The notes under the pieces were generated by a model that saw nothing but the letters and a program-made list of their open reading frames with translations, was not told the origin of the DNA and did not search any database. Positions 51,468 through 63,587 of a stretch of 64,000 bases of DNA are shown one piece after another (the first letter of the stretch is position 1; every line of letters starts with the position of its first letter). Source of the stretch: Mrakia gelida. Lineage: Eukaryota > Basidiomycota > Tremellomycetes > Cystofilobasidiales > Mrakiaceae. The stretch covers positions 1,240,001 through 1,304,000 of the forward strand of contig BRON01000012.1 of NCBI GenBank assembly GCA_024345305.1. The letters run 5' to 3'. The translations under genes were made by a program, and so were the position numbers.

Positions 51468-54400
51468 ATGTCCTCTTCTCCTACTCCTTCCTCGTCAAGG
51501 AAGCATCCTCTCAAATCCCAACAGCAGCAGCAACAACCCACCCCTGAGGAAGAAGAAGAAGAAGACGTGAAACCTTTGAAGAAACGAGCTAGGAAAGCGC
51601 CTTCGCCTCCTCCCTCTCAAGGTGAAGACGACGACGACGAGGAGGAGGAACCCGCTTCTGCTTCTTCACCTTCCAAGGGACGCGGAGGAGGAGGAAGAGT
51701 CAACGGACATGCTGAGTCTTCGAGATCTGGAGCTGGAGGAGGAGGAGGGGGAGAGCAGGCCGAGGATCAAGACGAGGAGGAGGACGAGGATGTGGTGGAG
51801 GATGGGAACGGGACGATGAACGATCTCAGCGATGAGTTGAAGGCCAGGTTGGCTCAGAGGGGGGAAGATGGGTGAGTTCAGTCTCTTCTATCTTTCTTTT
51901 TGAGCAGAAGAAGGGGCGCATATAATATTCGGGGTCGAGGAAGAAGGGAGGGAAGGGAGAGAGCTCAAGGTGGAGGGAGGGAGGAGGGAGAGGGGAGGGG
52001 GAGTCGATCCCCTCGTTCATCTCCTTCTATATGTTTCTCGATTTCGAGGGCGAAGAAGGATAGATATCCTTCTCAGCTTTCTCTGGTAGAAATTTGAAGC
52101 TTTTGGATGGCACCAAGCTCGATATATCGACGATTGGAAGACGAGAACCTCAAGCTCACCTTATCTCCCCTTCCCTCCTTCCCCTCTTCAAGATACCTCC
52201 CTGGAGCTGTCGTTCGAGTCGCCTTCAGGAACTTCCTCACTTACGACTGGGCAGAGTTTTACCCTGGACCTCATCTCAACATGATCATCGTGAGTTGGAA
52301 TCCCTCTTCGTCGCTCTCTCTTCCCCTCCTCGTCTCGAGCTCGAGCTCACCACACGCTCGACTTCGCTTCCCTTCCTCCCCTCTCTCCCTTCTCCTCTTC
52401 AACTTCCAGGGCCCCAACGGAACTGGAAAATCGACGATCGTCTGTGGAATCGCCATCGGACTCGGGTGGTCTCCCAAAGTGCTCGGTCGAGCGGACCTGA
52501 TCCAAGCGTTCCTCAAGTACGGAGCCACCAAAGGTCACACCGAGATCGAGCTCAAGAGTCCCTCTGGTCCGAACGGGGAAGTAGGAAGGAACGTCATCAT
52601 CAAGAGGGAGATCATCAAGGAGAGTGAGAAGACGAGGTACTGGTTGGACAGTCAGTTCCTTCAAGCGAAGACGAGCGAGGTTTCTCTCTCCCTTCAGCGA
52701 GTCAAAGCTCACCGACGTTTCCCTTCCTCTTTCTTCTTCAGGTGAACTCGCTACGGCCAAGACGATTCGAGAGAAGGTCATCGCCTTGAACATCCAGATC
52801 GGTAACCTCTGGTGAGTTCAGTTGTCCCACCGTCTCTCTCTCTCTCTCCCTCCTTCACTCTCGCTCGAGCTCACCTCGTTCCCTCCCCTCCCCTCAGCTC
52901 CTTCCTCCCTCAAGACAAAGTCTCCTCCTTCGCTACCATGACTCCCCAGGAACTCCTTCGTCAGACTCAGAAGGCTGCTGGTCCCGCTAAGATGACGGAG
53001 TGGCACGAGAACTTGATCAAGCTAGGGAAGGAGTGGAAGGAGATGGATCATGTGAGTTCGACGGACGACGTGACGTGAAGAGAAGGCCGAGAAGGCACCT
53101 CGAACCGAACCCTGACGCGTCTCTCTTCTTTTCTTTTCTTTCCTTTGTCGACGACGAACAGAATCTCGAAGTCAAGAAGGCCGAACTCGAGAGGAAGAGA
53201 GCTCAGAACCAGAGGTTGGAGGGAGACGTGAACGACGCGAGGGAGAGGGAGAGGTTGGCCACCGAGGTCAGTCGCGTTTCGCTGCTCTTCCCCCTACCTC
53301 TGAGCCCGGATGAAAAAAAACTCTCGGGACTGACGAACGAACGAACGCGTTTTTTTTTTTTTTTTTTCCTTCCTTCCTTCCTCTCAGATCCTGTTCCTCG
53401 AGCGCATGATCCCCTTCGCCGAATACAACTCGAACCGGATCATCTGGGAGGAGTACAAGAAGGAGCGAGCTGCCGCTCATCAGGAGCACAAGAAGGCTGT
53501 GGCTATGACGGAACCGTATAGGGTGTTGTCTGGGTGAGTTCTCCGACCTCGATGTAGATGTGCGAAGAGAAGAGGGTCGCGAGATCGAGTTCTGAAGCTG
53601 ACCCTCCGTCGTTTTGCTTTCGTCGTCGTCGTCGCAGAGCCCTCCAAGATCGAGAGGAAGAAGCTCGCGTCAAAGTCAAGGACATCCAGTCGCATCAGAC
53701 CAAGATCGACAAGAGCCAGATTCAGTTGATGGATCAGATCACGAAGCAGGTTCGTTTGCGTTCCTCTTTCCTTGCGAGACGAAGAGCCTGGACGCGTCTC
53801 TGACTTGTCATCCCTTGCTCCTCGTCCTTGTATCGCTCTCTAACAGGAAGACGCCAAGGAGGCACTCAACTCCAAGATCGACAACGTCAAGAAGAAGGCT
53901 TTGAAGAGGGTCGAGGACATCGTCACTCAGAAGAGGACCATCGAGAAGCTCGAGAACGATTGGGAGCAGAGGGTTGAGCCTGGGTCGAAGGAGCAGTTGG
54001 AGGAGCAGAGGGTACGTCTCGAGTCTTCTCGTGCGTCGGTGTTCGCGCTCTGAAGAGTGGATGCTGACTCGTCGCGTTCGCTTTTTTGTGGGGACGATCA
54101 GAGAAAAGCCAAGAGGGACGCCGCTGAGCTCGACGACCAGTACAACCGAGAGGTCCAGAACGAGGATCGAAACATCAAGAGGACGATTCAGGACAAGCAG
54201 AACGAGGTCGGACGACAGAAGCAGAAGTGAGTACGCGTCTTCTATCTGCGACGCGGAACGCGAAGTTCGACGACCGGCTGACTTCGACGCGTCCCTCGTC
54301 TCCTCCTCTCCTAGGATCGAGCAACTCTCCCAAGTCTCCTACCGTCGGTTCCAGAATCTTCAGCAGTGGCCCGACTCCCACGACATCGTTCGCCTCGTTC

Positions 54401-57400
54401 AGGTCATCCGACAGGACAAGGAACGAGTCGCTCAAGGTCACCCCTCGATCTTCAAGATGGAAGTCTTCGAGCCTCCTTGTCTCTCGGTCGACGTCACGGA
54501 TCCCAAGATCGCTGGTCTCGTCGAAGCTTGCATCTCCGGAACTCAGATGAGGGTGAGTTGAGCTCTCTGCGTCGCTCTTCGGGATCGAACTCGAACTCGT
54601 CGAACTGACGTGCCCCTCTTTCCCCCTCTCTCTCTCTCGTGCTTCGCTAGACCGTCGTCGTCCAGTGCGAGGGGGACTACCAGACTATCGGATCGTTCAC
54701 CGACGGACCGAACAACTGCATCAAGACTCAACTCAACAAGCTTCACTACACCAAGATCGACAAGCCGTATCGACCTCAAGCAGGACCTGTCGACCGTGCT
54801 CAGGTTCGTTGGCGCTTCCTTCCACTCTCGAACAGAGCGAAGTCCCAAACTGACCTGTCTCTCTTTTCGCACCTCAGCTTCAAGACCTCGGATTCGACGG
54901 TTACGCTATCGACTTCGTCAAGGCTCCGGATCCCATCAAGTCGTTCCTCGAGATCCACTGCAACCTCCATCGTTCGGTGAGTCTCTGCCCGTCCCTGTTC
55001 TCGTTCTTCGAACACCCACTCTCGCTACAGGATAGACGCTGACCGAGATCTTCTTCTCGTTTCACAGGCTGTCTCGCGAAGGAAGATCGGAGACGGAGGG
55101 ATCAGTTGGGAGAGGGTCAGCCAAACCGACCTTCGAAGCTACGTCGCCGGAGACACCAAGTACGCGACCTCGGTCTCGAAGTACGGAAACCAAGCCAAGT
55201 CGAGTGGAACGACTCAGATCAACCCTGCTCGAAGCTTTGCTGGAACTGGTCAGTCTCTCCTCCGCTTCTTGAGCTCGGGGGGCTCGAACGCGAACTCGAC
55301 GCGACGATCTGACGAACCTCGACTTTCGCTTGCCTTTCAGTCGACGAGAACGCCATCGCCGAAGCCAACCGACTCATCGACGCTGCTACTAAGGACATCG
55401 ATCGAACCAACAAGATGCTTCACGAACTCAGGGCTCGAGGAAACGAGTTGATCGCCGCGAAGGGTGCCGTCGAGGCGAAGTTGGTGAGTCCTTTCTCGCC
55501 TCCCTTCGAACACGTCTCGAGGCTCGTACTGATCGTTTCGCTTTTCGCTTTCGTTCTCGTTCTCGTAGGAGGAGATCAGGCAAGAGCTCGAGATGATCAA
55601 GAAGGTCGAGGTCAAGAACGCTACGATCGCTACGAAACTCGGTGAGTCGCGTCGAGGGACCAGTCGAAGAGACGATTTCCCGCTGACCCTCATTCTCACT
55701 CCCTTCCTCTTCGTTCCAGAGGATGCCAAGAGGAAACTTCGAAATCTCCAGAATGCTCCCTCGGAAGAAGACCAGAAGGCTCGATACCAACGAGAACTCC
55801 AGGAGGTGATCAAGTCGATGCTGAAGCTGGATCTCAAGTTCAGGGTTCGTCGTCCTCTCCATTCACCTCTCTTCGTTCCTTTTCGTCTCTCGTGTTCGCT
55901 GATCTGGGATTGTTCGCTTTCGTCCCATCGTCCCACAGGACGCCAGTCTGAAAGCCACCAAACTCTACCACATGCTCGTCGATCAACAACTCGAGCTTCT
56001 CCAGGTCGAGGCCAATCGACACGCCGTCAGCGAGCTCTGCGAGATCGAGCAGGAGGCGGAGGAGGCTGCTGCTAAGGCCTTCAATGCTGGTGAGTCTCAG
56101 CTTTGCTTCCTTTCTCTCCCCTTCGACCTCGAGCGCCGCTGTTGCTTTTCAGCGTCGATCGATCTCACGTCCTCGTCGTCGAAGATTGCTTTCTGACGAA
56201 TGCTTTTCTCTCTTACCTTTCCCAGCCGAGAAGAGGTACAAGACCCAGAAGGCCACGACTACGGCCCTTCTCCATGCAGCTTCCGAACAGCTCGAGGCGT
56301 TGGACGACGAGACGAGAGCGGCGTTCATGAGTCGAAAGGAGGTGAGTCGCGCCGTTTCTAGCTCCCTCTCCCTCTCGCTCCCCTTCCTTCCCTCCCTTTC
56401 CCCCTTTCGGAAGGGGACTCTGAATCTCGAAATGGGATGCTGACTCGTCGTTCTCTCTCTTTTGTTTCGCTCTCTCAGGATCTCACCGAACTCAACGGAG
56501 GAACGATCCCGGAATCGAATCAACTTCAAGACGAGAAGACCCAACTCGAGGTGGAGCTCGACGGTCTTGGAGGAGAGGACCCTGCTGTGATCCAGAAGTA
56601 CGAGAGGGCGAAGGCTGAGGTGCGTTTCGTTCCTCCATGTCTCCCCCTCCCTCGCGTCGAGTCGAGCGAACGCCCTGTCAAATTCGATGCTGACCTCCCC
56701 CCCTCTTTATCTCTTCTCTTTTATCGCGATAACAGATCGCTCGAGTCGAGAAGGACCACGCCGACATGGAAGAGAAGGAACGAACCGTGAACAAGGCGAT
56801 CAAGTCGTTCAGGGTAAGTCTCGACGTCTCTTTGTTTCCTTCTCTCTCGCGCGACGAGTCTGACATCGTGATCTTTCTTTTTGCTTCCAAACATACAGGC
56901 CAAGTGGGTTCCCGAGCTTCAAAAGCTGGTAACCAACTTCAACAAGAAGTTCTCTGCTGCTATGGATTGTGAGTCGTCGTTCGTTTGCTCTTCCTCGTTT
57001 CGCGACCGTTCGACTGACTGGTCCGCCTCCACTTCTCCTTCTTCTCCCAGCTCTCGACGACCGAGGAGAGATCCGAATCAAGGAGCACGAGGGTACGTTT
57101 ACCAACCCCATGCCCAAGCTTTCCCGCACCAACGGAGAGCTGACTTCTCATCCCCCTCGTCGCTTTCAGACTACGCCGAGTGGGCCATCGAGATCCTCGT
57201 CTCTTTCCGTGCCACCGACAAGATGCAGCTCCTCACGGCGACTCATCAGTCTGGAGGAGAACGATCCCTATCGACCATCATGTACCTCATGTCTCTCATC
57301 GAACTCAGCAACGCTCCTTTCTCCCTCGTCGACGAGTGAGTCCTTCGTTCCTTTCGAGTTGGTCGACGGCGCGTCGTCCGTCTCTTTGTTCACCTCGCTG

Positions 57401-58135
57401 ACCTTCCCTTTCTCCTTCCTGTTCCTTTTCCTTTCCACTTCCATCTCAGGATCAACCAGGGAATGGATACCCGAGCCGAGAGAGCTGTTCACAACCGAAT
57501 GGTCGACGTGAGTTCGCTCTTCCTCATGTCTTCGTTCAACGACGCCTTTGCTGATGGTCTTGCCCTCTTCGCTTCTCAGGTTACCTGTGCTGCCAACTCG
57601 GGCCAGTTCTTCCTTCTCACCGTGAGGCTCACTCGGTCCATAGAGTCGGCTCGAGAGACGCTCGAAAGAACAACAAACTGACGCGTCTCGGCCCTCCTTC
57701 TTCTTCCCTTCGCTTTCCGAACCACCAGCCCAAGCTCCTCACCGACCTTCATTACCACGACAACATGCGAGTCCTCGTCATCTGCAACGGAGAGGTACGT
57801 CTCATCTTCCCTTTTGACTCGCTTCTCCGTCTCGTCGCGTCGAAGCTCGAAGCTGACCTCGTCGATTCCGACTCCCTTCCCTCCTCCCCCTCCTCTTCTC
57901 CCTTATTTTTTTCCCCGGTTCCTCATCTACCAGTGGAGTACGTCTATCCTTCCATCTGCCTCATCCTTTCCTCGCCTACATATCCCTTCTCTACTCGCGC
58001 TCTCGAAACTGACCAACGCACCCTCCCTCCCTCCCAACAGTGCCCGAACGAGAACCCAAGGATACCCGAGGGAAGAAGTACCTCAACTACGTTCTCGATA
58101 GGTACAAGAGGAAGAACCAGATCGCTCCGAGATGA
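51468..58135 (+). CDS. SMC5: SMC5, structural maintenance of chromosomes protein 5
   Basis: Subunit of the Smc5/6 complex for recombination repair and replication fork stability. The N-terminal acidic and low-complexity segment is long. The ATPase head gives GAVVRVAFRNFLTYDWAEF, Walker A GPNGTGKSTIVCGIAIGLGW and GNLCSFLPQDKVSSFATMTP. Two coiled coils flank a hinge (QTIGSFTDGPNNCIKTQLNK, RSAVSRRKIGDGGISWERV). The C-terminal head gives YAEWAIEILVSFRATDKMQL, signature ATHQSGGERSLSTIMYLMSL and Walker B PFSLVDEINQGMDTRAERAV, then GQFFLLTPKLLTDLHYHDNM and RVLVICNGEW. The last join uses a 4-nt microexon and gives NGEWMPEREPKDTRGKKYLN, ending NQIAPR, TGA at 58133-58135. More than 20 introns. An intron at about 53277-53390 has 18 T residues as its pyrimidine tract. 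Confidence 0.94.
53350..53367 (+). repeat. Run of 18 T in an SMC5 intron
   Basis: Lies between the branch region (gggactgacgaac) and the acceptor ctctcag, so it acts as an extended polypyrimidine tract. Length could be unstable. Confidence 0.8.
57934..57937 (+). other. 4-nt microexon of SMC5
   Basis: Reads tctaccag, TGGA, gtacgtct. Upstream exon ends AAC GGA GAG (57794) with donor gtacgt; downstream exon starts TGCCCGAACGAG (58041) after caacag. With TGGA the protein reads NGEWMPEREP and runs to a stop at 58133; without it the frame shifts into low-complexity sequence. SMC5 proteins end with a W-x-P block here (for instance SWIP in budding yeast). Both flanking introns (139 and 103 nt) have their own ctgacc branch sites. 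Confidence 0.8.
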
Positions 58136-58560
58136 TCGCCCCTTGCCCTTTCGTCGCTTCTTGCTTTCGAGTTTCTTGCTATCTTTGCTTCCCACCTCTG
58201 TTCTTCTGCTTCTAGTCCACCAGCCTACTTAACGACCGTTCTCTCTGCCTCCCTTCATCTCTCTTTCTTCATGTCTTTCTCGATCGGTTCCTTGCAGTCC
58301 TTCGGTTTCGTCTTTCGTTTTTCGATTCGCTTTTCGTTGTTTCTCTCTTCCCGCTCTTTCTTTCGCTCTATCACTCGTGCCTGGATTTTGATCCGCCAAT
58401 GTAGCTGAGAGTAGCCGGAAGGGATCGTTTTCGTCCTGACCAGGGTTGACGAGCCTTCGGACGAAGAGAGAGAGAAGAAACGGCGGGACGGGGACAACGC
58501 GAAGTCGACGACGCGGCGGCGTTGGTTCGAGACGATCTTGAAGCAACGAGGGGATGATTG
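58136..58560. other. SMC5 3' flank
   Basis: About 425 bp, T/C-rich in its first half with repeated tttcg motifs, probably the SMC5 3' UTR and end of transcription. Nothing else recognised before the SMC5-like copy. Confidence 0.4.
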
Positions 58561-58814
58561 TGCGAGGGGATTAACTTTGAAGCAGGAATCCGAACCTCCG
58601 TGGTCTTCAACGCACAGTGGTGTGAGTTTAACCCTCTTCGACGTCTCGTTCTCGCGCCGAGCGAAAGCTGACCTCGCTCGCAAGCTGTCTCCTCGTCCTC
58701 GTCTCCCCTTCCATTTTTCGAACAGTGCCCGTCCGAAAGACAAGGAACGACACCAACGGCAAGATGTACATCTCTCGTCTCCTGAGCGAGACTAAACGAC
58801 TTCGTGGATACTAA
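58561..58814 (+). pseudogene. Partial, diverged copy of the SMC5 3' end
   Basis: Two exon-like pieces joined by a normal-looking intron (58622-58725, with gtgagt, agctgacc and gaacag). The joined reading gives GINFEAGIRTSVVFNAQW and LPVRKTRNDTNGKMYIS, ending RLRGY with TAA at 58812-58814. This aligns with the SMC5 end YHDNMRVLVICNGEWMPEREPKDT: R, V, N, W and P identical and most others conservative. The DNA also matches, 20 of 30 bases over ATGCGAGTC...GGAGAG, and both last exons begin TGCCCG. A frame stop lies upstream and no start codon or other SMC5 exon is seen. It could be a dead duplicate or an unused alternative terminal exon. Confidence 0.5.
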
Positions 58815-59260
58815 AAGATCGGATCGCGTCGCGTCGCGTGTCAACTACTCTCTTCTCCCCCTTCGTTTCTTTCTCGCTTGTCTTGATCTCCGTTCGTTTT
58901 CGATATCCATTCACGTACCTTAACAATTTCCTCATACCTTACCTACCCTTGTCCTAAGTTTCAATTCTCTTTCTTCGTCTCTCACAGGATGCCCGTTCAG
59001 CCAATCGACCGAAACGCACGAGCATTAAGACAGCGCTAGTCTAGTAGTACCGAGTACACAGCAAGAAAAAGAGAAAGAGAGCACATGAAGCAGTTCCGGG
59101 GGTCGTGATTATCGTTGAAACGTAAAGGTATGCAAAGAACGAAGGGGAAGAAAGATGAAGAAGGGGGAGAAAGTCCGTGCGTGTGTGGTTTTGGTTGTTT
59201 CGTGTTTCGTATGAGAAGCCGACTCCTTCCTTCCTCCTCCCTATCCGACTGACTGGCCGA
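58815..59260. other. Intergenic region, about 450 bp
   Basis: T-rich and comparatively AT-rich around 58880-58980. It is the 3' flank of the converging unrecognised gene. No coding segment recognised. Confidence 0.4.
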
Positions 59261-61444
59261 CTAGTTCTCTCTCCTCCCTCGAATCGCGCCACTCAAGATC
59301 CTGACTCGATCTCCCCGGGGGGAGAGAGGTCTCCAGATCCCCGTCGCGTTCGGATGGTTCCCGTTCCCCTCGAAGCACTCGTAGCGGAACGAGGAGGGTT
59401 GGAAGGCGATCTTGGGGACTTGAGCTTCGGAGATGAGGATGGGGGTGGTGGGAGGAGAGGAAGTGATGGAGGATTCGGAGGAAAATGAACTTTGGCCGAG
59501 GGAGGAGATCCGAATCGAGGGTCGACCTCGCGCGTCGGTGGGGAGGGAGGGAGACGACGAGGAGGAATCTGAGGTTGGGAGGGGAGGAGGGGTAGAGGCC
59601 GTGTCCTGGATGAAGGGAATAGCGAGCCGAGAGAAGGATCGACGAAGAAGTTTTGATCCTCGGTCGTAGACCGATTCGTTCGAAGGAGGAGGAGGAGAGG
59701 GCGAGGAGTCGATGGACGCGCAGGAGGGGGAGAAGATGCCGTGGGAATCGAGGAGGTTTGGGAGTGGAATGGGAGTGGATGCCTTGAGGGCTGAGGAGGA
59801 GGGAAGGAGTGTGTCGTTCCGATGGTCTCGAGGGAGGGAGGTGTCGGCTTGGGGAGGGGAGGCGACCATGTTGAGCAGGTGGATGGACGGTTTCTTGTTG
59901 AGAGAAGGGAGGGATGTGGTCGACTGGGTCCTTATGGACCGATTCGAAGATGAGAGGAAAGTGAGGGAGGTAGGGTCGCCGTGGGAGTGGTGGGGGAAGG
60001 GACAGCCGACGAGTTGGAGAGACGCGTGCGTTCCTGTCGGGGTCGTGGGACCTGAGCTTGAAGCCGTCGAGGATCCACTCGAACGAGTGTACGTCCCTCT
60101 CCTCTGGTCGACAGAGATCTTCTTCCCTTTCAATCGTCTCGGGGCTGCGATGAAAGAGGTGAGACGCAGGGTCAGCGACGAATCAAAAACCAAACGGACG
60201 ACGGATTCAACTCACCATCGAGCAGATCCCCTCCTTCGTTATCCATCCTACTCTCATCTAACCGACTTAAGCTCCTCCTACTTCTCACCGCAGCCTTCTC
60301 CTCCCCCACCTTTCGGACCTTCTCCTCAGCAAGACGCGCTCGCTCTCCGGCTCCTCCGTCCCATTTCTCATATCCACTGCTCGAGGGGAGTCCAAGGATT
60401 GCAAGCGAAGTATGGCCAGATAGTTCGAGTCTCTTCCGGGATTTCCAAACGAGCGAGGACGCGTGGGAGTCGTGAGGGGAAGGGAGGGAGGGTGTCGAAG
60501 GGGACGCGCCGACGAGCGAGATTGAGAGTCCGAGGTCGATGCATTTGGCGAAGAGGGACTCCGTGGTCGACAGACGAGAGGAGGCTTTGGTCGATCCTGT
60601 GGAGGAGGAAGTGGTGGAGGAGGCGAGGAGAGCGAGGAGGTAGGTGGTGGTGATTCCGATCCGCACTCGACGGCGACGCTCTTCCTCCGATGAGACTGAG
60701 CCCTCGGATTGCTGCATCTCGATGATCCGACTCTCCAACCTCTCGACGACGACTCTAGACAGCTCCCAAGCTGATCTCGATCCACATCTGGCCCTTGTCT
60801 CGTTCCCTCGTCCGAGGATGGCGACTGCGATCTCCTCCTCGAGATCGGACGACTTCGCACACCCGGCTGGCGGCGGTCGTACCCCTCCCTTCACGAAGAT
60901 GCCCACGAGAGACTCCGCGAGTTCTTCCAGACGATGCTCCTCGTCTTCGCGAATCGAAGGTTGGGAGAGGAGAGAGGTGATTCCGAAGAGCAAGGCGACG
61001 GCTGCTCGAACCGACTCGGGTTTCGTTCGAGTGTGAGGTTTTGGCGAAGAAGCAGGGGAGGAGGATGCTGAGGACGGCCGAGGAGGGTTGAGGAGGAAGG
61101 TGGCGATCCTGAGGGTGAGCTTGGGGTCACTTGTCGGAGGGCGAAGGATGGCGAGGAGGTATCGAAGGGAGGTCGCGACGTCGGGAGAGAGGAGCAGCTG
61201 AGGTTTCCCAGCAAAAGTTTCGTCAGCAAACAAACGCTCTACAGAACGAGATCTAGAAAGAGCTGCATACCTGTAGATCTGCTTCCCTCCCATCCTCGAG
61301 AAGAAGAATCTCCTGGGATCCTTTATCGAGATTGGGCTGAGTCGAATTCGACGACGGACTCGACGAGGTTGATAGGAAGGCTGCCGTGAGGGTTGACGAC
61401 GATCGAACCGGTCGTAGGAGTAGAGAAGCCAGTCTCTGGGCCAT
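59261..61444 (-). CDS. Unrecognised protein, probably mitochondrial
   Basis: Start ATG at 61442-61444 (MAQRLASLLLRPVRSSSTLT) gives a Ser/Arg/Leu-rich, acid-free leader like a mitochondrial presequence, and it keeps phase across the first intron: EADLQ joined to LLLSPDVATSLRYLLAILRP. A longer frame starting further upstream (MDIFRSRSF) does not keep phase at that intron. The protein then has helical segments (LTLRIATFLLN, SVRAAVALLFGITSLLSQPS, LEELAESLVGIFVKGGVRPP, RRVRIGITTTYLLALLASST, ESLFAKCIDLGLSISLVG), possibly a helical-repeat domain. After another intron a Ser/Pro-rich part ends NGNHPNATGIWRPLSPRGDR with TAG at 59261-59263. No family is recognised. Confidence 0.65.
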
Positions 61445-63587
61445 GAGATGCGGGAGTGCGATGCTGGAGGAGAGGAAGCAGAGGCATATGAGTAGGTCAG
61501 CGACTCCGACTTTGACGACAGAGGCGAGAAGGGGAAATCGTGATTCGGGCTCTTTCGACTCCTGAAGGAGGGGGTGGAAGACGAGCGGGCGGCGAAAGAT
61601 CTTGAACGGAAGATGTCCATCCGTAGAGTGAGGAGGAGATGGAAAACCTTCCTCCTGCTACGACAAGGTCAGGGCAGAGAGTCGACAACACGACTCGACA
61701 GGTCGGATCGATTCACTCCGCCCCCCCCGCGTTCCCTTCGTTCTCCCTTCGAGCAGGATTGCATCCGTGAGCTCCCCTCCTTCGGATTCTCTTCTCCCAG
61801 CTGTAGACTCGATAGCTGCGACTCGTCTACGAGCTTGGAAGAGGAGCCTCGCCGTCTACAACACTCTGCTCGATAAGAGACGGATCGTCATGAGCTTCAT
61901 CGAGCCCCTCCCTCCCTCCCTCCCTCCTCAGACCAATAGCTTATCCCCTCCCCTTCTACACCACTCAGCATGTCACTGAGCGTCAAGAAGACGGTCTGGC
62001 TATACGAACAGCGAAAGAGGAACTCACTGGAAGAAAGATCGATAGCAGGAAGAGCCTCGAGAGGAAGGGGGAGGTGTTGCGCCGAGGTAGGAGGGAGGGA
62101 GGGAGGGAAAGGGGGCTGGTCGTCCGCTCGTAGATACTTTTTGCTTCTTCTGACTGTCCGAGAGGGTAGAGAAGACGGTAGGGGTGATACGGAAAGAAAG
62201 AGAAGAGGAGTGGGAGTCGTGGTTGGTGAGATACAGACAGTCGTGTGAGCAAAATCGTTCAAGAATCAGCTGTCGCTTCCCCCCTTTCCCCCGCTCGATG
62301 TTTGTTTCCCTGATCCGCCACCAATATCATTGGAAAGTTTTTGCTTCCTTCCTTGCTTAGGTAGCTCTCTTTCATGGACTATGCATTCGGTCTGGGAAAA
62401 AACTTCCGCTGGCCCTGGAGCCGAACGAGGAAGATCGGAAGGCACTGCAGAGGTCGATGGCGAGCGAAGACGCGTCGTTCGCTCTCCCTCTCGTTTTGCC
62501 AGGCATCACGAAGTGCTATAGACTTTTGAAGGTTTTGAGGAATCGTACCGAACAGACGGTGCTCGCGTCCGCTCGCAGACATTGCGCAAATGAACCAGGT
62601 TCCGGCTGAAATCCTCGAATCTTCGGATCTCGCTGCTTGACCGACGCTTCTTCCTCTGCCTGCTGAGGGCGGCCTTCTCTCATCTTTCATCGCCTACACC
62701 ACTCTCAGCGCGTACAGAAGAACAGAACAATGTGTACACCTAAGACTTGGCTTCTGGTCCGTGCTGGCACTCGTACACGGTCGCATCGACCTCTCGACGC
62801 GCGCGTCGCTCGTGTTTTTTTTCTTCTATCTCCGTCGTCCTCGCCTCGTTACCTACTCTTGAACTCTCCGACCGCTTTTTCCAGTTACCCGCACTACCCT
62901 CGAAGTATCAGCTTGAAAGACAGCCCCGATCCACATCGTTGTTCCTTCCTCGCTCCTCCCACTTCGCTCGACGCGTCTCTTTTCTTCTCTTCCCTTTCCC
63001 GCATCTTTTTACTCCTCATCTCTCCGACTTCAGAGTTCTCGAACGACTCTCACTCAGATCTAGCTCTCTGTCGTCTCGCCCTCGTGTGATATACCAAAGT
63101 TCTCCAGCCTTTACCCTTCAGCGCTCTCGTTGATCCGGTTGGTTTCGTTTTTCGTCTGTTCGTTCCCTCGTTCATTCTTAATCGCTCGCTTCACATCCTC
63201 ACAAGATTTTCCCAAAGCAAGCGAATCACCTTTCGAGCTCCCCGTCCTCATGGACCGAACGACTGGTCTCAGTAAAGAGTCGAAACCTCTTGCGCTCGCC
63301 GCTCAGGGTGTCGGTCGTTCGAGCTCACCCTCCTGACGTTCCTCTGTCGAGTCCTCCTCGTTCTCGTCTCCTCGATCGCTCGAAACAACAGCACCCACCA
63401 CAACGCTCTCGGACCCTCCATTTGCGAGCAGATGATTCATCAAGGAAAGGAACTCCCAGTAACGCGTGCTCGACGTCGCGTGTTCTTTCCTTTCCTCCTC
63501 GCCCCATTCATCCCCCGAAACACCCAACTCAACGTCCATCTCATTGGCCCCCCTCCCCTTCTTTCTTCTCCCTTCTCCCCCATCCCA
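61445..63587. other. Gene-poor region, about 2.1 kb
   Basis: No conserved protein, tRNA or convincing exon series was recognised. It holds simple repeats: ccctccctccctccc near 61908-61927 and gggagggagggaggg near 62087-62106. Several GACGCGTC palindromes are present (for example near 62470 and 62970). Confidence 0.4.
62087..62106. repeat. (GGGA)n simple repeat, matching a (CCCT)n run at about 61908
   Basis: Two complementary short tetranucleotide runs about 180 bp apart, seen directly. They could pair as an inverted repeat. Confidence 0.6.

Noticed and set aside
51468..51875. The acidic low-complexity start of SMC5 as a separate gene
   Set aside because: It joins in frame through a gtgagt donor to YLPGAVVRVAFRNFLTYD, the expected SMC5 head start, and other SMC5 proteins also have variable N-terminal extensions.
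58041..58232. Alternative SMC5 tail reading CPNENPRIPEGRSTSTTF to a stop at 58232
   Set aside because: It arises only if the 4-nt exon is skipped; it lacks the W-x-P block and turns into low-complexity hydrophobic sequence.
60172..61620. Longer start (MDIFRSRSF...) for the unrecognised mitochondrial-like protein
   Set aside because: Its frame does not keep phase across the intron with donor gtatgc and acceptor acctcag, whereas the ATG at 61442-61444 does.
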